Assembly (NCBI RefSeq): GCF_014196525.1
Contig: NZ_JACIDX010000003.1
Coordinates: forward strand, 248,001-312,000
Reading direction: 5' to 3'
Source: Novosphingobium sediminicola
Lineage (GTDB): Bacteria; Pseudomonadota; Alphaproteobacteria; Sphingomonadales; Sphingomonadaceae
Length of the DNA stretch: 64,000 bases
Part shown: piece by piece, positions 43,077 to 52,444 of the stretch
How positions within the stretch are numbered: position 1 is the stretch's first letter
Layout: every line of letters begins with the position of its first letter
Program-made: the position numbers and the translations under genes
Notes under the pieces: generated by a model
Seen by the model: the letters and a program-made list of their open reading frames with translations, nothing else
Databases searched by the model: none
Told to the model about the DNA's origin: nothing

Positions 43077-43696
43077 GATGCATCATCCTCGGCATAGAGC
43101 CATGGCGCGCTGGCCTTCTGGCGTGTTTCAAATTCGTCAATCGCCCCGGCATATTGATGCAGCAGGACCGAAGTCTCGTCCCAGCCGTTGAGCAGGGCCA
43201 GCTTGCGTTCGGGGGCGATGTCAAAGGCAAAGGCGCGGTTGCCCACGGTCAGGCTCTGCGCTTCCAGATCGACGGCGAAGGTCTGCTCGGTCTGCGCCGC
43301 CACCATCAGTTCGGCCACTGTCTGGGCGGGCAGGGTGATGGGCAGGATGCCGTTGCGCTGGCAATTGGAATGGAAGATCTCGCCAAAGCCCGCCGCGATG
43401 ATGCAGCGCACGCCAAGGCCCGCAATCGCCCAGACCGCCTGTTCGCGGCTGGAGCCGGAGCCGAAATTGGCCCCCGCGACGATGAAGGGTGCGGCGTTGA
43501 ACGAGGCCTGATTGAGCACGTAATCGGGGATTTCCGCGCCATTGGCATCAAACCGGCGGTCATGGAACGCATAGCGGCCCAGCCCGGCCTTGGCCGTGAT
43601 CAGCAGAAAGCGCGCGGGGAAGATGATATCGGTGTCGATATTTTCTTCGGGCATCGGCGCGGCCTTGCCCGACAGGGTGGTGAAAGGCTCGCTCAT
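43073..43696 (-). CDS. leuD: LeuD-type (isopropylmalate dehydratase) small subunit
   Basis: A 207-residue aconitase-superfamily swivel domain. [17 protein letters not shown] and [15 protein letters not shown] are diagnostic for the small subunit. It pairs with the large subunit whose gene overlaps it by 4 bases. The neighbours are catabolic and no leuA or leuB lies nearby, so it probably serves hydration/dehydration of a substituted malate or maleate rather than leucine synthesis. The gene symbol marks the family, not the pathway. Confidence 0.88.
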   Translation of the reverse strand: MSEPFTTLSGKAAPMPEENIDTDIIFPARFLLITAKAGLGRYAFHDRRFDANGAEIPDYVLNQASFNAAPFIVAGANFGSGSSREQAVWAIAGLGVRCIIAAGFGEIFHSNCQRNGILPITLPAQTVAELMVAAQTEQTFAVDLEAQSLTVGNRAFAFDIAPERKLALLNGWDETSVLLHQYAGAIDEFETRQKASAPWLYAEDDAS

Positions 43697-45117
43697 GCCG
43701 CAAACTCCCGGATATCGGCGATATGGCCCGCGATGGCGGCGGCGGCGGCCATGGCCGGGCTCATCAGATGGGTGCGCCCGCCCGGACCCTGACGGCCCTC
43801 GAAATTGCGGTTGCTGGTGCTGGCGCAGCGCTCGCCCGGTTTGAGGCGGTCATCATTCATCGCCACGCACATCGAGCAGCCCGCAAGGCGCCATTCAAAC
43901 CCCGCCTCGATCAGGATGCGGTCCAGCCCCTCGGCCTCGGCGGCGGCGCGGGTGGCCGCAGAGCCCGGCACGACGATGGCCTTGATGCCGGGGGCCACCT
44001 TGCGCCCGCGCGCGATGGCGGCAGCGGCGCGGATATCCTCGATCCGGCCGTTGGTGCAGGAACCGATGAAGGCATGGGTGATGGCAATGTCGGTCAGGCT
44101 CTGTCCCGGCGTCAGCCCCATATAGGCCAGCGCCTTTTCCGCCTGTCGCCGCGCCGGGCCTTCCTCCAGCGTGGCGGGATCGGGCAGGGCGGCATCCACA
44201 GGCAGCGTCTGGTCCGGGGTCGTGCCCCAACTGACCTGCGGCACCAGCGAGGCCACATCGATCTCGATCACGCGGTCATAATTTGCGCCCTCATCGCTGG
44301 CCAGATCGCGCCAAGCGGCCACGGCCTGATCCCACAGCGCGCCCTTGGGGGCCAGACGGCGGCCCTTGAGGAAGGCGAAGGTCACATCGTCGGGTGCGAC
44401 AAGGCCCACTCGGCTGCCCGCCTCGATCATCATGTTGCACAAGGTCATGCGCTCGGCCATGCTCATGGCGCGCACGGCCGGGCCGGTGAATTCCACCGCA
44501 TGGCCCGCCGCGCCATCCGCGCCGATCCGGGCGATGATGGCAAGGGCAATGTCCTTGGCAAAGACCAGCGGATGGCGCGTGCCGGACAGCTCGATCCGCA
44601 TCGTCTTGGCCCGTTTCTGGCGCAGGCATTGCGCGGCCATCACCGTGCCCTGTTCCGATGCGCCAATCCCAAAGGCCAGCGCGCCAAAGGCGCCATGCGT
44701 GGTCGTGTGGCTGTCGCCGCAGACGATCGTGGTGCCGGGCAGGGTAAAGCCGCTTTCCGGGCCGATCACGTGGACAATGCCCTGTTCGGCCCCGTCCAGT
44801 TCGGCATAGGGCACGGCAAAATCGCGGACATTGGTTTCCAGCTCGGCAATCTGCGATGCGGCCTGTGCGTCCTCGATCGTGCCATGGCGAATGCCGTCGG
44901 CGCGCGGGCTTCGCGTGGGCACGGCATGGTCGACCACGGCGATATGCGTTTGCGGGCGGCGCAATTGGCGGCCCGCATCGCGCATGGCGACAAAGGCCTG
45001 CGGGCTGGAAACCTCATGCAGGATCTGGCGGTCGATATAGAGCAGCGTCTCGCCGCCGGGCAATTCGGCCACGGCATGGGCGTTCCACAGCTTTTCATAG
45101 AGCGTGGTGGCGGTCAT
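43693..45117 (-). CDS. leuC: LeuC-type (isopropylmalate dehydratase) large subunit
   Basis: A 474-residue Fe-S dehydratase. It has [15 protein letters not shown] (written as [15 protein letters not shown] in the sequence), the cluster Cys in [12 protein letters not shown], and [13 protein letters not shown] with two further Cys, a complete 4Fe-4S set. The family isomerises or hydrates isopropylmalate, citramalate, dimethylmaleate and similar acids. Together with the lyase at 53568 it could hydrate an unsaturated branched diacid and then cleave it. ATG 45117 gives the standard N-terminus ([11 protein letters not shown]). It follows the hydrolase stop by 13 bp. Confidence 0.9.
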   Translation of the reverse strand: MTATTLYEKLWNAHAVAELPGGETLLYIDRQILHEVSSPQAFVAMRDAGRQLRRPQTHIAVVDHAVPTRSPRADGIRHGTIEDAQAASQIAELETNVRDFAVPYAELDGAEQGIVHVIGPESGFTLPGTTIVCGDSHTTTHGAFGALAFGIGASEQGTVMAAQCLRQKRAKTMRIELSGTRHPLVFAKDIALAIIARIGADGAAGHAVEFTGPAVRAMSMAERMTLCNMMIEAGSRVGLVAPDDVTFAFLKGRRLAPKGALWDQAVAAWRDLASDEGANYDRVIEIDVASLVPQVSWGTTPDQTLPVDAALPDPATLEEGPARRQAEKALAYMGLTPGQSLTDIAITHAFIGSCTNGRIEDIRAAAAIARGRKVAPGIKAIVVPGSAATRAAAEAEGLDRILIEAGFEWRLAGCSMCVAMNDDRLKPGERCASTSNRNFEGRQGPGGRTHLMSPAMAAAAAIAGHIADIREFAA

Positions 45118-45130
45118 TGTCGGATCATTC

Positions 45131-46135
45131 TCAAAGTTTGGGGGTGCCGGCCTCGACATAGGCGGCGATCAGTTGGGCAAAGCGGTCGCCCACTTCTAGC
45201 GGGGGATAATGGCCAACGTCAGGCATCAGCACGCGGCTGATCGTGGCGTTGGACAGATATCGCGCGATATGGTTGGCCGCGATTTCGGGCAGCAACGGAT
45301 CGCCCGCGCCCCAGATGAGGAAAGTGGGCGCCTTGACCTTGGCCATTTCGATCGTGGCCTGTTTGCCGTCGCCGATCCGGGCGACCAGCGCGATAGGGTA
45401 TTTTTCCGGCGTGCGGCGGTTGAAATCGTAATATTCGTCGCGGGTTTTCTTGCTGATCCGCTTGGGATCGCCCGCGAAATAGCCCAGATAATCGTCCCAG
45501 TAGGGGCGGTCGTTAAAGCCCCCGTTAGCCTTGGCGCGGGCGATCCCGTCAACGAAGCTCTTGGGCATCACCAGATGGCTGGTGTCGACCGGATCGCTGG
45601 GCGTGTTCGACAGGATCAGCCGTTCGACCAGTTCGGGGCGCTTGGCGGCCAGATACATGCCCATGGTGCCGCCGCTCGACACGCCGACGAACGTTACCTT
45701 TTTTACTTTCAACGCGTCGAGCAGCCCTTCGGCGATCTCGACCGGCTGGACATTCTGCGCAACATCATCGGAGATCCGGCCCGACAGGCCATAGCCGGGA
45801 ATGTCGAAACGGATGATGCGATAGCGCGATTTCAGCCGTGCGGTGACGACATCCCAAGTGCGCAGCGTGGAAACCGAGCCATGGACCATATAGAGGACAG
45901 GCGCATTGCGTGGGCCTTCATCCTTGTAATGGACCTCAACGCCCTTGATCGTCATGAAGCGACTGGCCGCATCGCGGTATTTGGCGCGCAATTGTTCGAC
46001 CGAGAGATAGGGGTGGGCGGCGGCCACAGCGGCCACAGCGGCCACAGCGGGCGCGCTCTGGGCATGGGCCAGCGGTGAAACAATGCAGGCCGCCAGCATT
46101 GAGCCGACCAACAGAACTGGGCGCAGGCACTTCAT
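45131..46135 (-). CDS. exported alpha/beta hydrolase
   Basis: A 334-residue hydrolase with a signal peptide (ending AHAQ). Ser153 lies in GVSSGG, Asp in WGAGDPLLP and His in [11 protein letters not shown], a complete triad. Just after the signal, a 9-bp tandem repeat encodes an Ala-Ala-Val linker. It shares [14 protein letters not shown] with the pattern of the hydrolase at 29241. ATG 46135 is chosen for its GGAG site 7 bases upstream. It is the first gene of the LeuCD/amidohydrolase unit and probably releases an acid or ester part of the substrate. Confidence 0.85.
   Translation of the reverse strand: MKCLRPVLLVGSMLAACIVSPLAHAQSAPAVAAVAAVAAAHPYLSVEQLRAKYRDAASRFMTIKGVEVHYKDEGPRNAPVLYMVHGSVSTLRTWDVVTARLKSRYRIIRFDIPGYGLSGRISDDVAQNVQPVEIAEGLLDALKVKKVTFVGVSSGGTMGMYLAAKRPELVERLILSNTPSDPVDTSHLVMPKSFVDGIARAKANGGFNDRPYWDDYLGYFAGDPKRISKKTRDEYYDFNRRTPEKYPIALVARIGDGKQATIEMAKVKAPTFLIWGAGDPLLPEIAANHIARYLSNATISRVLMPDVGHYPPLEVGDRFAQLIAAYVEAGTPKL
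46021..46047. repeat. 9-bp tandem repeat, three copies
   Basis: CGGCCACAG three times in a row, in frame within the hydrolase gene, encoding an Ala/Val-rich linker after the signal peptide. It could vary in copy number between strains. Confidence 0.85.
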
Positions 46136-46261
46136 CGCTTTCTCCACCATTTATAACAGTCCTGCGCCTTATCAGCGCGCGCAGGCTTTGCCACAAGGCG
46201 GCAGGTCCCCGACGGCACAGGCCTCCTTTGCATGAGGCATGATGATGGCAATCTGCGAGGA

Positions 46262-46276
46262 TTTCCGAAACGGAAA
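46262..46276. promoter_or_regulatory. extra short inverted repeat next to operator 12
   Basis: TTTCCG-AAA-CGGAAA, perfect 6-bp arms but a 3-base spacer, ending 6 bp before operator 12. It may be a second binding site. Confidence 0.4.
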
Positions 46277-46282
46277 GTGCGC

Positions 46283-46299
46283 TATCCGACAGGTGGTGA
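46283..46299. promoter_or_regulatory. regulon operator 12
   Basis: TATCCG-ACAGG-TGGTGA. Perfect left arm, weak right arm. Between divergent starts, 147 bp from the hydrolase and 72 bp from the amine oxidase. Confidence 0.5.
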
Positions 46300-46371
46300 C
46301 GGGCCGGGGGTGGATCGACAGGGCGGTGGCCAAAGTGTGCATTGCGGGCAGGCATTTCGTGGAGTTTGAAG

Positions 46372-47826
46372 ATGGGCGTTGACCGGCGCGGATTTACCCT
46401 TGGCCTTGGCATGGCGGGCCTGATGGCGGCCACGCCCGCGATGGCGCGCGCAGCGGCCAAGGCGGCCAAGCCCGCAGCCCCGCGCGGCACCGATGTGATC
46501 GTGCTGGGCGCGGGGATTTCGGGGCTGAACACAGCATGGCTGCTTGAACAGCAGGGGCTGAAAGTTACCGTGCTGGAGGGCCGCCAACGCGTGGGCGGGC
46601 GGATCATGACGCTGATGGATCAGCCCGGCTATCCCGAAATGGGCTTCAACTCCATGGCCGAAGGCTATGGGCGCGGCATTGACGCGGCGGCGCGCGCGGG
46701 CGTGACGCTGGAGGAAGTGGGCGCGCGCTATCGCATTGGCGGGGCGCCGGGGCTTTACATCAACGGCAAGCTGCTCAGCCGCGAGGAATGGGCCAAGCAT
46801 CCGGGCAACCCTTTCCCCGATGCGATGAAGACTTTCATGCCCGCCGAACTGGTCAATGTTCTGATCGCGAAAAACACGCGGCTTAAAGACTGGACCCAGT
46901 GGGCCGATGCGGCCAACGCCCCGCTCGATATTTCCCTCTATGAATGGCTCAAGGCGCAGGGCCTGTCGGATCAGGCGATCCATCTGGCCAATGATGTCTC
47001 GCCCTATTACGGCAGCAATGCCTATGATGTTTCGGCGCTGATGCTGGAATATAACGATGGCTTTGTGAAGGCGCAGATCGCGGCCGGGATCAAGTCGCTG
47101 GCGGTCAAGGGCGGCAATCTCAACCTGCCCATCGCCATGGCCAAAATGCTGAAAGGCGATCTGTTGCTGGGCAAGGAAGTGGTGGCGATCGAGACCACCG
47201 CCACCAATGCCACCGTTACCTGCGCCGATGGTTCGGTGCATGTGGCCGGAAGGGTCATCTCCTCGCTGCCCTTCTCGACACTGCGTCATGTGCATGTGAT
47301 GCCCGGCCTGTCGGGGGTTCAGGCGCGCGCCGTGGCCACCATGCCCTATCAGCCTTTGTCCATCGCTTTCCTGACCGCCACCGCGCCGTTCTGGGAAGAG
47401 GACAAGGCTGCGCCCGGCATGTGGACCGATGGCGTGACCGGCGTGGTGACGCCCCAGCGTTTCGGCGCAACGCCGGAGGAAATCACCGGCTTTACCGTGC
47501 AGGCGCGCGGCGCGATGGCGCATTATTGGGACGGTATGGGCAAGGAGGCGGCGATGGCGACGATCATCGCCGGGATCGAGGCGATCCGTCCGTCGACCAA
47601 GGGCAAATTGCGCGGCGCGGCCTATTTCAGTTGGGTAGGCGAGCGCTTCAATCAGGGCGACTGGGCCTATTTTAGCCCCGGACAGGTGGCGGGCGTGATG
47701 ACCGAGATCGGCAAGCCGGCGGGCCGTCTGCATTTCTGCGGCGAGCATACCGCAACCGGCGCGCGCGGATTGGAAGGCGCGCTGGAATCCTCCGAACGCG
47801 TCGCGCTGGAGGTCTTGTCGGCCTGA
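46372..47826 (+). CDS. Tat-exported FAD-dependent amine oxidase
   Basis: A 484-residue flavoprotein of the flavin-containing amine oxidase family: leader VDRRGFTLGLGMAG (Tat type), FAD motif GAGISG (46-51) with Glu69, RVGGR (73-77), and a C-terminal FCGEHTATGARGLEGAL. It oxidises a C-N bond with O2 or another acceptor, probably in the periplasm. A nitrogen-containing substrate would agree with the hydantoinase and amidohydrolase genes. ATG 46372 has GGAG 8 bases upstream. Confidence 0.9.
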   Translation: MGVDRRGFTLGLGMAGLMAATPAMARAAAKAAKPAAPRGTDVIVLGAGISGLNTAWLLEQQGLKVTVLEGRQRVGGRIMTLMDQPGYPEMGFNSMAEGYGRGIDAAARAGVTLEEVGARYRIGGAPGLYINGKLLSREEWAKHPGNPFPDAMKTFMPAELVNVLIAKNTRLKDWTQWADAANAPLDISLYEWLKAQGLSDQAIHLANDVSPYYGSNAYDVSALMLEYNDGFVKAQIAAGIKSLAVKGGNLNLPIAMAKMLKGDLLLGKEVVAIETTATNATVTCADGSVHVAGRVISSLPFSTLRHVHVMPGLSGVQARAVATMPYQPLSIAFLTATAPFWEEDKAAPGMWTDGVTGVVTPQRFGATPEEITGFTVQARGAMAHYWDGMGKEAAMATIIAGIEAIRPSTKGKLRGAAYFSWVGERFNQGDWAYFSPGQVAGVMTEIGKPAGRLHFCGEHTATGARGLEGALESSERVALEVLSA

Positions 47827-47834
47827 TGCGCATT

Positions 47835-47851
47835 TGTTCGCATTGCGGAGA
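47835..47851. promoter_or_regulatory. regulon operator 13
   Basis: TGTTCG-CATTG-CGGAGA, mixed arms. It lies 76 bp before the deacetylase start and leads the three-gene unit. Confidence 0.5.
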
Positions 47852-47927
47852 GTCAGCCCTTGCCGATGGGCGCGGAGGCTCAATAATGTTTGTGTCGCAC
47901 CATATTTTGCCAAGCGAGTAACGTCTC

Positions 47928-48854
47928 ATGGACTATGATTACATTCCCCTTCCCGCCCGCCAGCCTCTGAAATGGCCGAATGGCGCGCGGGTGGCGCTGA
48001 TCCTGACCTTCAACCTTGAGACGTGGGATCTGACCAAGGATACCGACAAGCCCTATTATGCGGGCGGCCCGGCGATCCTGCCCGATGTCCTGCCCGGCAA
48101 CACGCCGGACTTTCCCAATTTCACCTGGCGCGAATATGGCCAGCGGGTGGGCATCTGGCGTCTCTATGACCTGTTCGACGAACTGGGCGTCAAGGCAAGC
48201 TGCACCACCAATGCCGTGACGTTTGAGCGGCGCAAGGCGATGACCGATGCCTGCCTTGAACGCGGTTGGGAATTGCTGACGCATAATTGGGAACAGGGCG
48301 AATTGCTGACCAGTTTCGCGCATCAGCCGGAGAAAGAGCGCGACATCATCCTGCGCAGCCTCGACCAGTTCGAGAAATACACCGGTCGCAAGTCGAAGGG
48401 CTGGCTCTCGTCGTCCTTGCGCGGGACGATGCAGACGGCGGACATTCTGGCCGAATATGGCTGCAAATTCTACTGCGACATCATGAATGACGATCAGCCC
48501 TATCTGCTGAAGACGCCCAACGGGCCGATCGTCTCGGTGCCCTATTCTAATGAAATCAACGATTTCACCTTTATCACGCGCAAGAACTTCACCACCGATC
48601 AGTTCCGCGATGCGCTGATCGAGGAGCTCGACGTGCTTTATGCCGAGGGCGCCAAGACCGGGCGGATCATGAATGTCGGCCTGCATCCGCATGTTTCGGG
48701 CCGCGCCCATCGCGTGCGTGCGCTGCGTGAATTCATCGAACATGCCAAGAGCCTGCCCGGCGTGTGGTGGGCCACGCGCGAAGAGATCGCGGAATGGTAT
48801 CTGGCCAATCACGAGAGCCACATTCCCGGCCAGCTTGAAGGCGGTGCAAAGTGA
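47928..48854 (+). CDS. polysaccharide-deacetylase (NodB/PuuE-like) family protein
   Basis: A 308-residue protein of the NodB-homology fold, closest in pattern to PuuE-type allantoinases and related amidases. It has ALILTFNLETWD at motif 1, GWELLTHNWEQGELL at motif 2 and LHPHVSGRAHRVRAL at the end. Motif 2 keeps the first His but not the second His of the usual H-x3-H/H-S-x2-H metal site, so activity may differ. A C-N hydrolysis role would suit the cluster. Its stop overlaps the next GTG start by 4 bases. Confidence 0.82.
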   Translation: MDYDYIPLPARQPLKWPNGARVALILTFNLETWDLTKDTDKPYYAGGPAILPDVLPGNTPDFPNFTWREYGQRVGIWRLYDLFDELGVKASCTTNAVTFERRKAMTDACLERGWELLTHNWEQGELLTSFAHQPEKERDIILRSLDQFEKYTGRKSKGWLSSSLRGTMQTADILAEYGCKFYCDIMNDDQPYLLKTPNGPIVSVPYSNEINDFTFITRKNFTTDQFRDALIEELDVLYAEGAKTGRIMNVGLHPHVSGRAHRVRALREFIEHAKSLPGVWWATREEIAEWYLANHESHIPGQLEGGAK

Positions 48855-50002
48855 GCAAGCCGCAGACCATCCTGATCGTTGGCGGGGGCGTGGCGGGCAT
48901 GACTGCCTCGGCCGCGCTGGCCCAGCAGGGTTTCAAGGTGACGCTGCTCGAATCCGCGCCCCAGTTCGGCGAGATCGGCGCGGGCCTGACGCTGACGCCC
49001 AACGCCATGAAGGGGCTGGATTTCATCGGCATCTGCGAGGAAGCCGCCGCCGTTGCGGTCGAACCCACCCGCCAGCGCATCCAGCACTGGCAGGACGGGC
49101 GCACGCTGGTGGCGTTTGACCGCTCGACCCAGCGCGAGAAATATGGCGCGCCCTACATCACTGTTCACCGGGCCGATCTGCACGGGGTGATGACCCGTGC
49201 GGCCGAGCGCGCCGGGGTGGAAATGATCGCCGGGGCTGCTGTCGTATCCAGCGAGGGAACGACGGTGACGCTGGCCGATGGGCGGCAATTCAGCGCGGAT
49301 GTGTTGATTGGCGCCGATGGTGTGAAGAGCACTATCCGCCAGCGCTTTGGTGACGATGCCCCGCATTTCACCGGCCATGTCGCATGGCGCTGCCTTGTGC
49401 CGGTGACGCCGGAAATTCAGGATCTTTCCGACTTCCCCGGCATTATCATCGGCCCTGGCGCAATGATGAACCGCTATAATGTTCGCGGCTCGAAGGTGAT
49501 GAACTTCGTCTTCTTCGCCCGGCAGGAAGGCTGGAATCAGGAAGGCTGGATGACGCCCGCCGATCCCGAAGAACTTCAGGCGATCTATGGCCATTGGTGT
49601 GAGGATGCGCAGCGTCTGCTCAAAGCGGCGATGGCACAGCCCATGTTCAAATGGGCGATCAATGCGCGCAAGCCGATGCCGACCTGGGTTCTGGACGGCA
49701 ATGTCACGCTGATCGGCGATGCGGCTCATGCGATGACGCCGTTCCTTGGCCATGGCGCGGCCTGCGGTATCGAGGATGCGGTGGTGTTGGCCCGTGCGCT
49801 GGCCGCCTCGGATTCCGCTGTCGAAGGCCTTGCCCGCTATGAGAAGGCCCGCCACGAACGGGCGACCTTCATCCAGCAGGAATCGAATGCCAATGCTGAT
49901 CGGATGCAGGGGCAGAACACCGATTTCTTCGGCCTTGAAGGCATGAAGGACGAGGAATCGCTCGGCCTGTTCCTGTATGACCCGCGCAAGGTGGAGGTAT
50001 GA
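48851..50002 (+). CDS. FAD-dependent aromatic monooxygenase (salicylate-hydroxylase type)
   Basis: A 383-residue class A flavin monooxygenase: FAD motif VGGGVAGMTAS (10-20), a GADGVKSTIRQ segment and the GDAAHAMTPFLGHGAACGIEDA ribityl-binding motif (split over 22 residues). The family uses NAD(P)H and O2 to hydroxylate, often with decarboxylation, aromatic or heteroaromatic acids. It therefore points to an aromatic or heterocyclic intermediate. The GTG start overlaps the deacetylase stop and its own stop overlaps the aldehyde dehydrogenase start. Confidence 0.9.
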   Translation: MSKPQTILIVGGGVAGMTASAALAQQGFKVTLLESAPQFGEIGAGLTLTPNAMKGLDFIGICEEAAAVAVEPTRQRIQHWQDGRTLVAFDRSTQREKYGAPYITVHRADLHGVMTRAAERAGVEMIAGAAVVSSEGTTVTLADGRQFSADVLIGADGVKSTIRQRFGDDAPHFTGHVAWRCLVPVTPEIQDLSDFPGIIIGPGAMMNRYNVRGSKVMNFVFFARQEGWNQEGWMTPADPEELQAIYGHWCEDAQRLLKAAMAQPMFKWAINARKPMPTWVLDGNVTLIGDAAHAMTPFLGHGAACGIEDAVVLARALAASDSAVEGLARYEKARHERATFIQQESNANADRMQGQNTDFFGLEGMKDEESLGLFLYDPRKVEV

Positions 50003-51501
50003 ACGTGTTGCCCTTTGATGGCCACGCCATCGCCCCCGAAACCGCCGCCTTTCTGGGTGGGCAGCACCGCCTGCTGATCGACGGCGCATGGGTCGACGGC
50101 AGCGGCGAGCATGTCACGCGCGACCCGGCCACTGGCCTTGAACTGGCCCGTTTCGCCACCGGCGGCGCGGCCGAAGTGGACGCCGCCGTGGCCGCCGCCC
50201 GTCGCGCCTTTCACGGTGCATGGGGGCGGATGACGGTTTCGGACCGCACTGCGATCCTGTTCCGTCTTGCCCGGATCATGGAGGCCAATGCGCGCCTTTT
50301 GACCGAGCTGGACATTGTCGACAATGGTATGCCCGGTTTCATCGCCGGGCTGACCACGGCCAATTGCGTGGAAATGGTCGATTATTACGCGGGCGCCGTG
50401 ATGCGGATCGAGGGCACCACCACCGCCCCCCCGCGCCATATCGCCGCCGAAACCGAGGCGCTGACCTATACTCTGCGCGAACCGGTGGGCGTTGCCGGGC
50501 TGATCGTGCCGTGGAACGTGCCGCTTTCTACTGCCATCCTGAAGCTGGCGCCTGCGCTGGCGGCGGGTTGCACCGTGGTGATGAAGCCCAGCGAGGAAAC
50601 CCCGCTCTCGGTGCTGGCGCTGGGGCAGATGATTCTGGATGCCGGTTTCCCGGCGGGCGTGGTCAATATCGTCAATGGTTTTGGCGGGGATTGCGGCGCG
50701 GCGCTGGCGGCGCATCCGGGGGTGGACAAGATCAGCTTCACCGGATCGACCGTGACAGGCAAGAAGATCGTGCAGGCGGCCCTTGGCAACCTCAAAAAGG
50801 TCAGCCTTGAACTGGGCGGCAAATCGCCGGTGGTGGTGATGCCGGACGCCGATCTGGCGCTGGCCGTGCCGGGCGTCGCGCTGGCCACCTTCTTCCTTCA
50901 GGGCCAGAACTGCATGGCGGGCACGCGCATCTTTGCGCATGAGGCGGTCCACGACGCGCTGGTCGAGGGCGTGGCCGCCTTTGCGGCAGGTATGAAGCTG
51001 GGCCACGGGCTGGACCCGGCCACGATGCAGGGGCCGATGATCTCGGACGCGCACAGCGCCAAGGTGATGGGTTACATCGAGGCGGGTAAGGCGGCGGGGG
51101 CCACGCTGGTCTGCGGTGGGGAAAAGCTGGATCGTCCCGGCAATTTCATTCCGCCCACGATCTTTGCCGATTGCCGCCCCGATATGTCGATCGTGCACGA
51201 TGAAATCTTTGGCCCCGTCATGGCGGTACAGAAATTTGCCACGACCGATCTGGACGCCATTGCCGACCTTGCCAATGACACGCCCTTCGGCCTGTCGGGC
51301 AGCGTGTGGACCAGCGATCTGTCCACCGCGCATCGCATGGTCAAGCGCATCCGCGCGGGCCATGTCTCGATCAATTGCCACGGGGCGGTGGGGACGAACA
51401 TCCCGTTCGGCGGCTTTGGCCAATCGGGATGGGGCCGCGAATTTGGGCGGGAAGGGCTGGACGCCTATCTCGAAACCAAGGCCGTGACGGCACGGCTTTA
51501 A
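49999..51501 (+). CDS. NAD(P)-dependent aldehyde dehydrogenase
   Basis: A 500-residue ALDH with cofactor-binding PWNVPLST, catalytic Glu271 (LELGGKSP) and Cys305 (GQNCMAG), and a complete C-terminal domain (IPFGGFGQSGWGREFG). It oxidises an aldehyde produced in the pathway to the acid. It ends the deacetylase/monooxygenase/ALDH unit, all joined by 4-base overlaps. It is a paralogue of the ALDH at 58673. Confidence 0.93.
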   Translation: MNVLPFDGHAIAPETAAFLGGQHRLLIDGAWVDGSGEHVTRDPATGLELARFATGGAAEVDAAVAAARRAFHGAWGRMTVSDRTAILFRLARIMEANARLLTELDIVDNGMPGFIAGLTTANCVEMVDYYAGAVMRIEGTTTAPPRHIAAETEALTYTLREPVGVAGLIVPWNVPLSTAILKLAPALAAGCTVVMKPSEETPLSVLALGQMILDAGFPAGVVNIVNGFGGDCGAALAAHPGVDKISFTGSTVTGKKIVQAALGNLKKVSLELGGKSPVVVMPDADLALAVPGVALATFFLQGQNCMAGTRIFAHEAVHDALVEGVAAFAAGMKLGHGLDPATMQGPMISDAHSAKVMGYIEAGKAAGATLVCGGEKLDRPGNFIPPTIFADCRPDMSIVHDEIFGPVMAVQKFATTDLDAIADLANDTPFGLSGSVWTSDLSTAHRMVKRIRAGHVSINCHGAVGTNIPFGGFGQSGWGREFGREGLDAYLETKAVTARL

Positions 51502-51505
51502 TCGG

Positions 51506-51534
51506 AAAGGGGCGGGGTAATTCCCGCCCCTTTT
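51506..51534. terminator. bidirectional terminator
   Basis: AAAGGGGCGGG stem with CCCGCCCCTTTT, 6-nt loop, between convergent stops of the ALDH and the IclR gene. Confidence 0.9.
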
Positions 51535-51536
51535 GT

Positions 51537-52331
51537 TTATGCGCTGCCCACCGGGGCGCCATTGGACAGATCGTGGCTGATGGCCGCAGCGGTGGCCTTC
51601 AGATCGTCGAGATAGCGTTCGAGCGCGGTCGACAGCTTCATCGCGGCCACGAAGAAAGCCAGCGTGATCGCCGCTTCGAAATGGCCGTTGCGGAACACCG
51701 GCACGGCGATGGACGAGGTCTTGCCCGGCGTCAGATTGTGGTGATTGCGCCCCTGCACCGCATAGCCTTCGGCGCGGATGCGTTCGACATCGAGGCCGAC
51801 CTCGGCGGTCGCCAGATAGTTGAGGTCGATATCCTGCGAGACGCGCATAAAGCGCAGGATCATCTCGCGATCTTCGTCATCGGCAAAGGCCATCGACACC
51901 TTGCCCGATGCGCTGTCCAGAATGGGCAGGGTGAAGCCGGGATAGTAATGTTCGAAAGTCAGCGAGGAATTGGCATGGGTGGAATCGCGCAGCATCATGT
52001 CGCGCCCCACCCGGATCGCCACCGACACCGGCCAGCCCACCCGCCGCGTCAGCGCCACGATATGGGGCCGCGCGATGCGCACCAGTTCATCGTCATGCTG
52101 AAACCCGGTGGCCAGCGTCTGCACCAGCGCGGTGGCGCGGTAACGCTTGCGGGCCGGCTCCTGTTCGATCAGGCCCTCATACAGCAGCGTCTGCACGATG
52201 CGGCAGGCGGTGGGATAGGGCACCTGACTCGCCTTCGCGATTTCCATCATCGAAAGCGAGCCGTGACGATTGATGGCCTTCAGCGCAGCGATTGACCGCG
52301 TGATCGACCGAATGGGGACACCCTTTTCCAT
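51537..52331 (-). CDS. IclR-family transcriptional regulator
   Basis: A 264-residue regulator with an N-terminal winged helix-turn-helix (about 27-55, SLSMMEIAKASQVPYPTACRIVQTLL, split) and a C-terminal IclR effector domain (about 75-255) with DSASGKVSMAF and TSSIAVPVF. It is the only transcription factor recognised in the window. Operator 14, one of the two copies with perfect consensus arms, lies 75 bp upstream of its start. I infer that it binds the TATCCG-N5-CGGATA sites, including its own, with a pathway compound as effector. Confidence 0.9.
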   Translation of the reverse strand: MEKGVPIRSITRSIAALKAINRHGSLSMMEIAKASQVPYPTACRIVQTLLYEGLIEQEPARKRYRATALVQTLATGFQHDDELVRIARPHIVALTRRVGWPVSVAIRVGRDMMLRDSTHANSSLTFEHYYPGFTLPILDSASGKVSMAFADDEDREMILRFMRVSQDIDLNYLATAEVGLDVERIRAEGYAVQGRNHHNLTPGKTSSIAVPVFRNGHFEAAITLAFFVAAMKLSTALERYLDDLKATAAAISHDLSNGAPVGSA

Positions 52332-52406
52332 GACCGTTTCTCCCGTGAAACTCTATTGTCGCCAGAGTGTCAGGAGATTGTCATTTTTCCGAAAAGGACG
52401 CCAGTT

Positions 52407-52423
52407 TATCCGACAGGCGGATA
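52407..52423. promoter_or_regulatory. regulon operator 14 (perfect), upstream of the IclR gene
   Basis: TATCCG-ACAGG-CGGATA, perfect arms, 75 bp before the IclR start and just beyond the alcohol-dehydrogenase stop. Suggests autoregulation. Confidence 0.75.
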
Positions 52424-52444
52424 CGCAGTCTGACGTATATCCAT

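Noticed and set aside
43073..45117. leuC/leuD read as leucine biosynthesis genes
   Set aside because: No leuA or leuB is nearby; the genes overlap catabolic genes and lie in a unit behind a regulon operator. The symbols are kept for the family only.
46021..46047. CRISPR-like or larger satellite array
   Set aside because: Only three 9-bp units, in frame inside a hydrolase gene; no spacers.
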